A program made the translations under genes and the position numbers. The notes beneath the pieces were generated by a model. The model saw nothing but the letters and a program-made list of their open reading frames with translations, was not told the origin of the DNA and made no database searches. This document shows positions 28,023 through 39,667 of a DNA stretch of 64,000 nt, one piece after another (within the stretch, counting starts at the first letter, position 1; every line of letters starts with the position of its first letter). This stretch comes from Novipirellula caenicola (lineage in GTDB: Bacteria > Planctomycetota > Planctomycetia > Pirellulales > Pirellulaceae), in NCBI RefSeq assembly GCF_039545035.1, contig NZ_BAABRO010000010.1, positions 124,001 through 188,000 on the forward strand, in the 5' to 3' direction.

Positions 28023-28922
28023 TTGACGGTGGAATTTGACCAACTGGCTCACTTTTTAAAGATCGTGCAAACACAGAACATCACTCGGGCGGCCGAAGAG
28101 CTCGGGTTGTCACAGCCCGCGGTCAGCCGTTCGCTACAACGATTGGAAGACGAGATTGGTCAACCGCTGTTTGAACGTCAATCACGCAAAATGATGCTCA
28201 CTGACGCGGGCGAGGTGCTCGCTAGCCGGGCACGTCAGATCATGTCACTGATCGACGACACTCTGAGCGAAATCACCGACGACGGAGAAACCGGACGGAT
28301 TCGCGTCGGCGCCATCCCGACGATCGCACCCTACTTTCTACCAGGACTGCTACAGAAGTTTTCGACGTCGTTTCCCAAGGCACGGATGCTGGTACAAGAG
28401 GAAACGACGCAGAGTCTGCTGCAGCGATTGACCCAAGGCGAATTGGATCTCGCGATTCTCGCCCTTCCGATCCCTGCCAAATATTTGGAAGTCGAAGTCT
28501 TGTTCGAGGAAGAGTTGTTGCTGGTCATGCCAACCGGACATCCGCTTAGCCAGAAACGGCAAATCAAATTGGACGACATTCAATCGTTGCCCTTCGTGCT
28601 GTTGGATGAAGCTCACTGTTTGTCGGACAACATCGTTTCATTCTGTCGCCAGCGATCGTTCCAGCCGGTGTCGATGGAAAAGACAAGCCAGTTGGCGATG
28701 GTGCAAGAGCTTGTCTCACTCGGGCATGGCATCTCGATGGTACCCGCCATGGCACGTGCGATCGACAGCAATCAACAGCGATTGTATCGCTCCTTTGCCA
28801 ATCCAAAGCCAATGCGAACCATCGCCGCGGTCTGGAATCCGTATCGATTCCAAAGCCGATTGCTGCAAGCGTTTCACAAGGCGATTCAGGCCTACGCTGC
28901 GGCCTTTTCCGCGAAAGCCTAG
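28023..28922 (+). CDS. LysR-family transcriptional regulator
   Basis: 299 residues with a TTG start at 28023; GAGGA sits about six bases upstream, which is why this start is chosen (GTG 28029 is the alternative). The first ~60 residues are the LysR winged helix ([41 protein letters not shown]). The remainder is a periplasmic-binding-type effector domain with the [17 protein letters not shown] strand start and a [13 protein letters not shown] helix typical of OxyR/CynR-like regulators. It is not adjacent to an obvious catabolic operon; LysR genes often control a divergent neighbour, and here the upstream neighbour is dinB. The co-inducer is unknown. Confidence 0.95.
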   Translation: MTVEFDQLAHFLKIVQTQNITRAAEELGLSQPAVSRSLQRLEDEIGQPLFERQSRKMMLTDAGEVLASRARQIMSLIDDTLSEITDDGETGRIRVGAIPTIAPYFLPGLLQKFSTSFPKARMLVQEETTQSLLQRLTQGELDLAILALPIPAKYLEVEVLFEEELLLVMPTGHPLSQKRQIKLDDIQSLPFVLLDEAHCLSDNIVSFCRQRSFQPVSMEKTSQLAMVQELVSLGHGISMVPAMARAIDSNQQRLYRSFANPKPMRTIAAVWNPYRFQSRLLQAFHKAIQAYAAAFSAKA

Positions 28923-28974
28923 TTCGCCGGCAACTTTCAACTTGTCGTACGACCTGACCGCATCAACGAAAAGT

Positions 28975-29244
28975 CTAGAGTTGATTGTTGGTCCGCGAAC
29001 GAATTGCTTGTTTGATCCGCAGACTTGCTTCGGTCGAAAGTTTTACCCGCTTTCCGCTAACGTCGTGGCTCAAATCAGGTTGATGTCGGCGTGTCTGCTC
29101 GTGCAAATACACGATGTCACGGCGGAATCCTGCACAGATGCGACACATCCGCAAATGAATCCACAATTCGATGCGTTGTCGCAACGACAGCGGTTGATCC
29201 ATCGACACGGAAACGAGCTTTGTGATCTCTTTGCAGCTGAGCAT
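28975..29244 (-). CDS. Putative zinc-binding anti-sigma factor
   Basis: 89 residues from ATG 29244, with AGGTGGAAG upstream overlapping the end of the sigma gene. It has the zinc anti-sigma signature H30-x3-C34-x2-C37 (HLRMCRIC) with a Cys at position 4. No transmembrane helix follows, so it would be a cytosolic anti-sigma factor. In the ECF regulon model it would hold the neighbouring sigma factor inactive until a stimulus releases it. A GTG at 29259 is an alternative start. The tail (RRHQPDLSHDVSGKRVKLS) is polar and unremarkable. Confidence 0.8.
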   Translation of the reverse strand: MLSCKEITKLVSVSMDQPLSLRQRIELWIHLRMCRICAGFRRDIVYLHEQTRRHQPDLSHDVSGKRVKLSTEASLRIKQAIRSRTNNQL

Positions 29245-29259
29245 TGAATCGGCTTCCAC

Positions 29260-29847
29260 CTAGGCGTGGTCATGATGCCATCGATGTTTCATACAATTTG
29301 CCAATCGCAAACGGGCTCGATGTAGCAAGACCCACAAATTGGACGGACTGATCGCTAATTCCTTACAAATTTCTTGCGTCCCAAGTTTGTCCATTTCTCG
29401 CAGCGTGAACGCGTCCGCCTGATTTGTGGGAAGCCCGTCGAGACAGCGACGCAGAATGGGCCAGAACTCTTCACGATCGATCGAATCGAGCGGTTGCATC
29501 GACGTGCAATGCGTGTTTTTTCGCCAGTTCCCGTTGTGGTCGAACATCCGGTCCAGCGAATCGCCGGACTCGCCGTCGTTTAACGCAACGGTGCGGTTTC
29601 GAGCGCGAATCAAATCCACGATCTTGCGTTTCAAAATGCCCAGCAGCCAGCCTTGCTCGGACCCTTGACCCGAAAACTGATCCACGTGTTCCAGCCCCGC
29701 CAAAAACGTCTGCTGAACCACCTCCTCGGCCGCATCGGCATCGCGTAGTCGCGACAACGCGTAGCGAAACAGGTTGTCACCATACTGATCGACCCACATC
29801 GCCGGGTTGGTCGTCGAACGTTTTTCGTTTTTTACAAGAACGTCCAT
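29260..29847 (-). CDS. ECF-type RNA polymerase sigma factor
   Basis: 195 residues. It has sigma region 2 (YGDNLFRYALSRLRDADAAEE, then QQTFLAGLE, WLLGILKRKIVDLIRARNR) and region 4 (LPTNQADAFTLREMDKLGTQ EICKELAISPSNLWVLLHRARLRL). The 4.2 helix-turn-helix ends with the HRARLRL motif common to ECF factors. It directs RNA polymerase to a small regulon. Its anti-sigma gene follows immediately, the two being separated by none to 15 bases. Its own promoter may be in the 725-bp upstream gap. No cognate -35/-10 pair was identified. Confidence 0.95.
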   Translation of the reverse strand: MDVLVKNEKRSTTNPAMWVDQYGDNLFRYALSRLRDADAAEEVVQQTFLAGLEHVDQFSGQGSEQGWLLGILKRKIVDLIRARNRTVALNDGESGDSLDRMFDHNGNWRKNTHCTSMQPLDSIDREEFWPILRRCLDGLPTNQADAFTLREMDKLGTQEICKELAISPSNLWVLLHRARLRLANCMKHRWHHDHA

Positions 29848-30412
29848 CGTTTCACTCGTCCCATTAGCTCACAATTTTCCAACGTTCGCGTACAGGGATT
29901 GCACCACAATCACCGGAGTGGATGCAAACCGTTGAACTCGCAACCCAAGTCAAAGAAAAGCAGCATACGACTTGATCCAGCTAAACGCGGCCAAGTCATT
30001 CGTATGCAGTGCAGTTTTAAAAGCCACCTGGCGACCGCTTCGTATCGACGTTTGCAAGTCGCAACGGGTGATTCTCAAACGTGACAATCAAGCAATGACT
30101 GTTGCGTTTCAACGTCCGCAGTTCCATTCTAACTTTTTTTCGGCTGCTCGAAACCAGAAAAAAGTTCAACGCAATGTCAGCATTCACGGTCATGCGGCGA
30201 GCAGCGAGCTGCCGAAATTCATCCGGCAACACCCTGATTCATAGGGTTTGACGACTTAATGTCGGTCGCTGGCCCCTAAACGGCGATCACCCCAGCTTGC
30301 CAAGCGCCATGAGAACGGGGGTACTGGGCACGGTCTGAGAACGAATCAATGGCGGAAACTTGGCAGCGGAATTCGATTTCCCACTGGGTTATGCCATGCT
30401 GCCAAACGTCTT

Positions 30413-30538
30413 GACGGGCTGTTGATTTAGTGAAGGTTCCTGCGGCAACAGGTGTAGGATGGACTTCCTAGTCCGTCAATGGTGGATTCGACGGACTAGG
30501 AAGTCCATCGTACGACTAAAACAACAAGCCGCCCGTGA
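30413..30538 (-). repeat. Nested palindromic element, copy 2
   Basis: In reverse orientation this segment matches copy 1 at 8339-8463 in order and spacing: GGCTTGTTGTTTTAGT, then a perfect 20-bp inner inverted repeat (30458-30477 with 30490-30509), then TTGCCGCAGGAA, then AAATCAACA and a GCCCGTC arm. The inner arms are perfect, unlike copy 1. It contains no ORF. It lies in the 725-bp gap 29848-30572, between the sigma factor and the minus-strand FAD oxidoreductase. Elsewhere in that gap no gene was seen. Confidence 0.82.
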
Positions 30539-30572
30539 CTTCCGCTACGGTTTTCGGACAGAGCTTAGCTGG

Positions 30573-32738
30573 CTATTGAATCGGTTGCAGTTGAACCGCA
30601 TCAATGATCACGTAGCCATCGGTTCCCTCGTTACGGATCGTGACGGTGACGTTTCCGCTTGGAAACTCGTCTTCGGCCAGCGTGACGAAACCATCATCGC
30701 CGGGACGCTTGCGCTGATTCACTTGCACGGTTTGTGTTTTTTCACCGCAATGGATCGTGACCGGGACGTTGGACGCGCGATTGGGGTTGGCGGTATAGGA
30801 CATACGAACCGCGTATCGCCCAGGTTCCTTGACCGCCAACGCGAACGTGGCATGTTGTTGCCCCTTGTCCGCATCGCCATCGTGACGATAGTTGTGTCCC
30901 ACAAATTTCGGCACCGTGTAACCCGCTCCGTTGAATCCCGTCCGTTCGGCGCTGACATCGTCCAGCACGACACCCGAAAGTTTTTCAGGATCGATCGAGT
31001 AGCCTGGACGTAGTGCTGGTGTCCAATCGAGCACTTGTTTGTCGAGAATCAATTGTTCACGTAACTTTTCATAATTGATTTCGTGTAGCGATTGCTTGTC
31101 GCGAATCGCTTGTATCGCTGCGGTGGCCGAGGATTGCCCGAGCACCATGAAGACCGGTTCCATCCGAATTGATCCAAACGCCATATGGGATGCGCTGAGC
31201 GAAACGGGCACTAGCAAATTCGTACACTCGTCGGATTTCGGCAGCAGCGAGCGATAGGAGATCGGATAGGGTGGGAAACCGCCGACTTGCACGTCGCCTT
31301 CATTGCGAGCGTGCCCATTCTCGTCGACATAACGCTGAACGTTGTGCGAATCCATTGTGTAGGCGGCCATGCCCACCGCATCTTCGGCTACCTTGCGTCC
31401 TTGACAATGATGTTGGGTCATCACTTCGGCGCCGATCAAACGACGTGCTTCGCGAATATACAGCTGCTGTTGCCAACCGTCTTCTCGCTCGAACTCGTCT
31501 TTACATGTCCCCCAGCGGCTGACGATTTTGCGAGTCGCCTCGGGAACACGTGGATGATTGGCCATCGTCCAAAAGAGGCCTTGTTGGTAAACGCGATGCC
31601 GCTGGATGATCTGTTCACGTTCCTCGTCGGTCGCCTCGGGGTAGTCGTAGTTTTGTCCGATGAAATCCGTTGAGAAGCCCGTGCGGTTGTTCGTATCGGT
31701 TTTGCGATTGGGCATCGCCGAATTGATCACGGGAAACCCCGATTGGCCCGCTTCGAAATTTCGCAGCATCAACTCGTATAGACTTGGGTCATAGTCCTCA
31801 GGCTTAAAGAACGGGATGCGATTTTCTGGATGATCGGTCAAACAGACACGAAAACAATACGCTTGGACGCGATGATCTGCGGATCCCTCTTCGCCAGGCC
31901 CTGTCGGGTCGATGCCGGGTAACAAACCGCTCTCGGGGTCGCCTTTGCGAACATACGGATCCACTCCGGGCATCAATTGATGATGCCGAGCGTTGGCGGT
32001 TTGGACTCCGCTGAGTGTTTCGCCATAGGTTGCATTCGCTTCACGTCCAACCGTGTAGCTGATGCCGGCGGTTGCAAACAGGTCACCTTCATAGGTTGCA
32101 TCGATAAACATACGGCCGCGGTAAACGTTTCCGCTGACGCATCGGATCGACTTGATCTTTCCGTCGACAATCTCGACGCCAGCACCAACTTGCCCCGATC
32201 GCCGGCTTCCTGTGCGGTCAAGACGCTCGTTGTAAACGACCTTCACGTTGTGCTCGTCGACGAACCCCTGAAGCACATGGAGTGCAGCGGAAGGCTCGAA
32301 CGTCCACATTGTTGCCTCGCCCTCGGCGGTACGCGATTGTCCGCCGCTTTTGTACTGCTCCGCCGTTTGCCATTTCCAATTCTCTGGCTTTTGGTAGTAC
32401 TGCGAAATGCGTTCGTAAAACTCACGCGAAATGCCGCCGATAGCCGCCTTGTTGCCGATATCGGTCTGACCGAGTCCGCCTGTGGTCAATCCTCCGATCC
32501 GCGAACTCGGTTCGATTACGATCGCGGATCCTCCCATCCGTTCGACTTGCACCGCCGCCACAACCCCAGCGGCGGTTCCGCCGTAAATCACCACGTCGTA
32601 AACCTCGGTATCGCTGCGATTCTCATTGGCATACGCCGGCGATGCCAACATCATCAGCGCTAAGAGTGTCAGCGTAATCCCCACGGAAAAAATCGATCGC
32701 TTCTTCAGAATTCGACCTGGTTTAGGAATCAATGGCAT
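30573..32738 (-). CDS. Secreted FAD-dependent oxidoreductase with C-terminal carbohydrate-binding-like domain
   Basis: 721 residues from ATG 32738 (GGAG about eleven bases upstream). A signal peptide (SIFSVGITLTLLALMMLASPAYA) precedes the FAD Rossmann motif YDVVIYGGTAAGVVAAVQ (~45-62). The second FAD motif (MAFGSIRMEPVFMVLGQSSA) lies near residue 525. The last ~130 residues are a beta-sandwich resembling the golvesin/Xly-type C-terminal domain (GRYAVRMSYTANPNRASNVP, YVIIDAVQLQP). Oxidoreductases of this FAD_oxidored class often sit in planctomycete glycan-degradation loci. Substrate unknown. It is transcribed away from the cytochrome/DUF1501/beta-helix run at 33-43 kb, from a shared ~310-bp promoter region. 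Confidence 0.9.
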   Translation of the reverse strand: MPLIPKPGRILKKRSIFSVGITLTLLALMMLASPAYANENRSDTEVYDVVIYGGTAAGVVAAVQVERMGGSAIVIEPSSRIGGLTTGGLGQTDIGNKAAIGGISREFYERISQYYQKPENWKWQTAEQYKSGGQSRTAEGEATMWTFEPSAALHVLQGFVDEHNVKVVYNERLDRTGSRRSGQVGAGVEIVDGKIKSIRCVSGNVYRGRMFIDATYEGDLFATAGISYTVGREANATYGETLSGVQTANARHHQLMPGVDPYVRKGDPESGLLPGIDPTGPGEEGSADHRVQAYCFRVCLTDHPENRIPFFKPEDYDPSLYELMLRNFEAGQSGFPVINSAMPNRKTDTNNRTGFSTDFIGQNYDYPEATDEEREQIIQRHRVYQQGLFWTMANHPRVPEATRKIVSRWGTCKDEFEREDGWQQQLYIREARRLIGAEVMTQHHCQGRKVAEDAVGMAAYTMDSHNVQRYVDENGHARNEGDVQVGGFPPYPISYRSLLPKSDECTNLLVPVSLSASHMAFGSIRMEPVFMVLGQSSATAAIQAIRDKQSLHEINYEKLREQLILDKQVLDWTPALRPGYSIDPEKLSGVVLDDVSAERTGFNGAGYTVPKFVGHNYRHDGDADKGQQHATFALAVKEPGRYAVRMSYTANPNRASNVPVTIHCGEKTQTVQVNQRKRPGDDGFVTLAEDEFPSGNVTVTIRNEGTDGYVIIDAVQLQPIQ

Positions 32739-33047
32739 AAGAAACAAACTCCACAGAGGTTGGGGGAACGAGGGCAGGACGCAGGATAAAACAGGAGGGC
32801 GTGAGTGCGGAAAAGCACGTTTTCCGAAGCGAGGGATTCTACGCCAGCGACACTGAAACGCAAAGCAATCGCGATGTGCGAATCCATCCGAATTGCCAAT
32901 TTTAATTGCCCTTGGCGGATCCGATGCCGCTCGTTTTGCGGATTTGTCGGTTTCATCGCCAATTGGGTGCAGCGGGCGGGAATGTCGTATAGACTATCGT
33001 TTCCTACCTTTGCGAACCTGCCCGCCTCAAAGATCGACCGAAAGTCT

Positions 33048-35402
<2,355 letters not shown>

Positions 35403-35408
35403 GTCTAA

Positions 35409-36809
35409 ATGATGAACCTAACGCAACCCCATTCGGATCTGCTCGACCGCCGCCGTTTGCTTCAGCGACTCGGCAGCGGCGTCGGCATGCTCGGTGCGAC
35501 CACCGCGGTGGCATCCCCATTGTCTGCGACGTCCGCTGAGTCGACTCACTTGGCGGGGCCTCATTTCCCCGCCAAGGCGAAACGCGTTATCCACTTGTTT
35601 ATGAATGGCGGTCCCTATCAAGGCGATCTCTTTGACCCCAAACCAGCACTCGAGAGATACGCAGGCACGAAGCCTGCAGGTGCAGACCTGTTGACCGAGC
35701 GTCCGACCGGAGGCTTGTTGCCGTCACCGTTCAAATTTCGCCAGCACGGTGAATCCGGGCTTCCGGTTAGCGAGCTTTTGCCTCATCTGAGCCAACACGT
35801 TGACGACATTTGTGTGATCAATTCGCTGCATGCCGACAATCCCAATCACGGGCCTGCATTGCTGCAGATGAACAATGGCACAATCACACCGACTCGGCCC
35901 AGTATGGGAGCATGGTTCTTATATGGACTCGGCACCGAGAACCCGAATCTGCCGGGCTATCTCGTGCTGTGCCCGGGACGTCCTGTGCGATTTTCGATTC
36001 TATGGAACAGTGCCTTCCTGCCATCGAAGTACCAAGGGACCTACATCAACCATTCGACAATCGATCCCGAAAAGATGTTGCCGCACTTGCGAAATACGCG
36101 GTGGGACCATGCTACCCAGCGTGAGCAACTCGACTTGCTGGAACAATTGAACAACGTACACGTGACCGCAAGGAAGGACGATTCCGTTTTGCGTGCCCGC
36201 AGCGAAGCGATCGAAACCGCATATCGGATGCAATTCGAAGCGAGCGATGCATTTGATCTAAATCGTGAATCCAAACACACTCGCGAAGCGTACGGAGCCG
36301 GAGAATTTGCGAACGGATGTTTGTTGGCCCGCCGCATGGTCGAACGAGGAGTTCGTTTCGTGCAGGTGTATTACGGCAACGGACAACCCTGGGACACTCA
36401 CAGCGGTCATAACAATACCGTGCCCAAGCTCTGCAAAAATATCGACCAGCCCATCGCCGCACTCATCGCTGATTTGAAACAGCGAGGCATGCTCGAGGAC
36501 ACTTTAATTGTTTGGGGTGGCGAGTTTGGACGCACTCCGGTGTCCGAAAATGGCAACGGCCGTGATCACAATCATCATGGCTTTACGATGTGGATGGCTG
36601 GCGGCGGCGTCAAAGGCGGGATGAGCTATGGCGAAACCGATGACTTTGGTTTCAAAGCGGTTATCGACAAGGTTCACATTCACGATTTGCACGCTACGAT
36701 GTTGCACCTGTTAGGGCTGGACCACAAACGTCTGACGTACCGTCACGCCGGTCGCGATTTTCGGCTGACCGATGTCCATGGCCGCGTGGTACACGAGATC
36801 ATCAGTTGA
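35409..36809 (+). CDS. DUF1501 (sulfatase-like fold) exported protein
   Basis: 466 residues. The N-terminus LDRRRLLQRLGSGVGMLGAT is a Tat-type signal. The body shows the family order: RVIHLFMNGGPYQGDLFDPKP, then VINSLHADNPNHGPALLQMN, then MVERGVRFVQVYYGNGQPWD, TLIVWGGEFGRTPVSENGNG RDHN HH, and HIHDLHATMLHLLGLDH at the C-terminus. The fold is of the alkaline-phosphatase/sulfatase type but without the formylglycine motif, so it may bind a metal without sulfatase activity; the role of the family is not established. It is coupled in one unit with the upstream cytochrome protein and the beta-helix gene 32 bp downstream. Confidence 0.95.
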   Translation: MMNLTQPHSDLLDRRRLLQRLGSGVGMLGATTAVASPLSATSAESTHLAGPHFPAKAKRVIHLFMNGGPYQGDLFDPKPALERYAGTKPAGADLLTERPTGGLLPSPFKFRQHGESGLPVSELLPHLSQHVDDICVINSLHADNPNHGPALLQMNNGTITPTRPSMGAWFLYGLGTENPNLPGYLVLCPGRPVRFSILWNSAFLPSKYQGTYINHSTIDPEKMLPHLRNTRWDHATQREQLDLLEQLNNVHVTARKDDSVLRARSEAIETAYRMQFEASDAFDLNRESKHTREAYGAGEFANGCLLARRMVERGVRFVQVYYGNGQPWDTHSGHNNTVPKLCKNIDQPIAALIADLKQRGMLEDTLIVWGGEFGRTPVSENGNGRDHNHHGFTMWMAGGGVKGGMSYGETDDFGFKAVIDKVHIHDLHATMLHLLGLDHKRLTYRHAGRDFRLTDVHGRVVHEIIS

Positions 36810-36841
36810 TCACTGTATCTCGTTAATCGTCCCAATCGTGG

Positions 36842-39580
36842 ATGCTTGCGGCCGTCATGATGCCCTCCCCAATTTTGTTAATCAAGCTAATGTTAAAACA
36901 ACTTTACACTTGCTCTACGATCGCGATCCTGTTGCTTTTGCCTTCCTCGGTCGTCATGGCGGCGGAATCTGGCATTAATCTGTACGTCTCGGTTGACGGC
37001 GCTGATACATACCCCGGGACGCAGTCGCAACCTTTTGCCTCCATCCAGCGTGCTCAACAGGCCGTTCGCGACGCTCGACAACGCGAACCCGATCAAGCGG
37101 TCACCGTCCATCTAGCGGCCGGCCACTACACGCTCGATCAAACCGTGCTGTTTACCGCGGCGGATTCGGGACATTCTGCCCGGCGTCCGGTGCGATATCA
37201 CGGGCATGGTGAGGTCGTCATTTCCGGTGGCCGTCCCATTTCCGGTTGGCAATCCGATCCACAACACCCCGAGCTTTGGAAAACTCGCATCGCCGCCCCC
37301 AAAGCGGACGGCGATCAAGATTGGCGATTCGAGCAGTTGTGGGTCAACGGGCGTCGTGCCGTGCGTGCGAGAACGCCCAACGAAGGCGATTTCCACACCT
37401 TGCTGGGAGTGAGCGAGGTTCCAATTCCAGGATCCAAGCGGATGCTGAAACACACGTTTGCCGCTCAACCGAGTGATTTGGCCTCTCTAAAGGACGTCGA
37501 CGAGGTATCACGCCGCGACGTCCAAGTTGTTGTCTACCACAAATGGGACACCACGCGTGAATGGCTGCAAACGAGTGACCCACAACGCGGTTTGTTCACC
37601 ACTCAGGGTGAGATCATGAAGCCGCACAACCCGATGAAACGCGATTGTTTGTACTTCATCGAAAACTATCGGGCCGCGTTGGACGCTGCAGGGGAATGGT
37701 TCTTGGATCGTGATGGATGGCTGTACTATCATCCACGTGAAAATGAAACGATGGCGGAAACGCAAGTGGTTGCGGCAGGCGTGCCACGGTTGTTTGATTT
37801 CCAAGGTGACGTTCAAGATCCCCAGCAACGCGTCAAACATATCCATTTTGAAGGGATCAAGCTGCAACACGCGGAATTCCGCATTCCGCAGATTGGCATC
37901 CGCTCGAACCAGGCTGCCATGAACGTGGACGCCACCGCGATCCAGCTCGATGGCGCCGAGGGCATTCGGTTCGCCAATTGCGCAGTGGAGCACATCGGTG
38001 GCACCGGGTTTTGGTTTCGCAAAGCTTGCCGCGATTGCAGCGTCACGCGCACACGCGTCGCCGATGTCGGCGTCAGTGCGGTGCGAATCGGCGAGATGAG
38101 TCTTGTACCTGAAGCGGTGCGTACTGGCGGGATCACGATCGACAATTGCATCTTACACAGCGGTGGCCGGATCTTGCCACATGCGGTGGGGGTGTGGATT
38201 GGACATAGTAGCGACAACGCGATCACCCACTGTGACGTGGCCGATTTCTATTACACCGCCGTTTCTGTTGGCTGGCGATGGGGCTATGCCGAGAGCGGGG
38301 CGAAACGCAACCGCATCGAGTACAACCATTTGCACCACATCGGCTACCGCATCCTCAGCGACATGGGCGGCGTTTATACGTTGGGGCCGAGCGAAGGCAC
38401 CTCGGTCAGCCACAATGTGATCCACGACGTCTATGCAACTCGTTACGGTGGATGGGGACTTTACCCCGACGAGGGCAGCTCGCACATCGTGTTTGAAAAC
38501 AACTTAGTGTACGACGTTCGCGATGGCGGATTTCATCAACACTACGGGCGTGAGAATATCGTTCGCAACAACATCTTGGCGTTCTCTGAAGAAGGTCAAG
38601 TGGCGGTGACGCGTGCGGAATCGCATTTGTCATTCACCTTTGAACACAACCTTGTCTACTTTGACACCGGACGACTGCTCGGATACTCGGGCTGGAAAAA
38701 TGGATCCAAAGTGGCCATGAACCACAATTTGTACTGGCGTGCCGAGGGCCAACCACTGGATTTTGACGGTAAAACGTGGACGCAATGGAGGGCGGCGGGA
38801 CACGATCAAGATTCGATCGTTGCCGATCCGCTGTTCGTCGATGCTAAGAATCGCGATTTCACGCTGCGCCCCGAGTCGCCAGCCACCGAGATCGGTTTTG
38901 TTCCGTTCGATACCACTGCGGCCGGAGTCCAGGGCGACCAAGCGTGGAAAGACCTTGCCGCGGCGACCAAGTTTCGCGAACCCTATGTCGTGCCGCCACC
39001 GGCCCCGGTTCATGTCGACGATGACTTTGAATCGGACACCCCGGTTTCACTGCTGGGAATTGCGACGCTTCAACAAGAAGGACGCCATTCGTTGATCGGA
39101 GTCGTTCCCACGCCGGAGGGAAATGGGCGCTGTTTGAAGGTTCAAGACGCGGTCGATATGAAAGCCGTCTACAATCCTCATTTCTATTGGCAACCCAGCT
39201 ACACCGACGGCAACACACGTTTAAGTTTCCGCATTCGTCTGCAGCCAACGGTGGCAGTTTCCTGTGAATGGCGAAGCAACACCCGGCCGTACCGAACCGG
39301 CCCTGTGTTGCAGTTCACCGACTCGGCGGTGACAAGCCGCGGCCGCAGATTGCTCGACATCGATGCCGACACGTGGATCGACGTCACCATGGAAGCTCCG
39401 CAAGGCAAAACCAATAGCCGCTGGAAAGCGACGTTTGTATTGCCCAATGGCCAACGTCATGAGGTCGCCGATCTGAATTGCGATCCCGACTGGACCGAAA
39501 CTCGCTGGGTTGGATTCATTGCAACGACTCGCAGCGACGCCGCATTCTTCTTAGATGACGTCAAAATGCACAACGATTGA
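36842..39580 (+). CDS. Secreted right-handed parallel beta-helix protein with C-terminal lectin-like domain
   Basis: 912 residues. A signal-like stretch ([19 protein letters not shown]) follows a short N-terminal segment; internal ATGs at 36857 and 36890 are alternatives. The N-terminal domain opens with [28 protein letters not shown], a pattern shared with pectate lyase-like polysaccharide enzymes. The centre (~370-600) is a run of beta-helix coils with N-x-I or H-N-V repeats ([31 protein letters not shown]). The last ~190 residues ([20 protein letters not shown] and FFLDDVKM) form a lectin-like beta-sandwich. It probably degrades or binds a polyuronic or other charged polysaccharide, but the catalytic residues cannot be placed by eye. 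Confidence 0.88.
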   Translation: MLAAVMMPSPILLIKLMLKQLYTCSTIAILLLLPSSVVMAAESGINLYVSVDGADTYPGTQSQPFASIQRAQQAVRDARQREPDQAVTVHLAAGHYTLDQTVLFTAADSGHSARRPVRYHGHGEVVISGGRPISGWQSDPQHPELWKTRIAAPKADGDQDWRFEQLWVNGRRAVRARTPNEGDFHTLLGVSEVPIPGSKRMLKHTFAAQPSDLASLKDVDEVSRRDVQVVVYHKWDTTREWLQTSDPQRGLFTTQGEIMKPHNPMKRDCLYFIENYRAALDAAGEWFLDRDGWLYYHPRENETMAETQVVAAGVPRLFDFQGDVQDPQQRVKHIHFEGIKLQHAEFRIPQIGIRSNQAAMNVDATAIQLDGAEGIRFANCAVEHIGGTGFWFRKACRDCSVTRTRVADVGVSAVRIGEMSLVPEAVRTGGITIDNCILHSGGRILPHAVGVWIGHSSDNAITHCDVADFYYTAVSVGWRWGYAESGAKRNRIEYNHLHHIGYRILSDMGGVYTLGPSEGTSVSHNVIHDVYATRYGGWGLYPDEGSSHIVFENNLVYDVRDGGFHQHYGRENIVRNNILAFSEEGQVAVTRAESHLSFTFEHNLVYFDTGRLLGYSGWKNGSKVAMNHNLYWRAEGQPLDFDGKTWTQWRAAGHDQDSIVADPLFVDAKNRDFTLRPESPATEIGFVPFDTTAAGVQGDQAWKDLAAATKFREPYVVPPPAPVHVDDDFESDTPVSLLGIATLQQEGRHSLIGVVPTPEGNGRCLKVQDAVDMKAVYNPHFYWQPSYTDGNTRLSFRIRLQPTVAVSCEWRSNTRPYRTGPVLQFTDSAVTSRGRRLLDIDADTWIDVTMEAPQGKTNSRWKATFVLPNGQRHEVADLNCDPDWTETRWVGFIATTRSDAAFFLDDVKMHND

Positions 39581-39667
39581 CGGTCGTTGCCCGACAATCG
39601 CTCGACGTAACAATCGAACCGCCCTCTGCCCCCGACTCCACCCTCCTGTCCATTTTTTGCTGAATTG

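Noticed and set aside
31977-32663. 228-codon plus-strand ORF opposite the FAD oxidoreductase
   Set aside because: Antisense shadow over conserved FAD motifs; no plausible start site.
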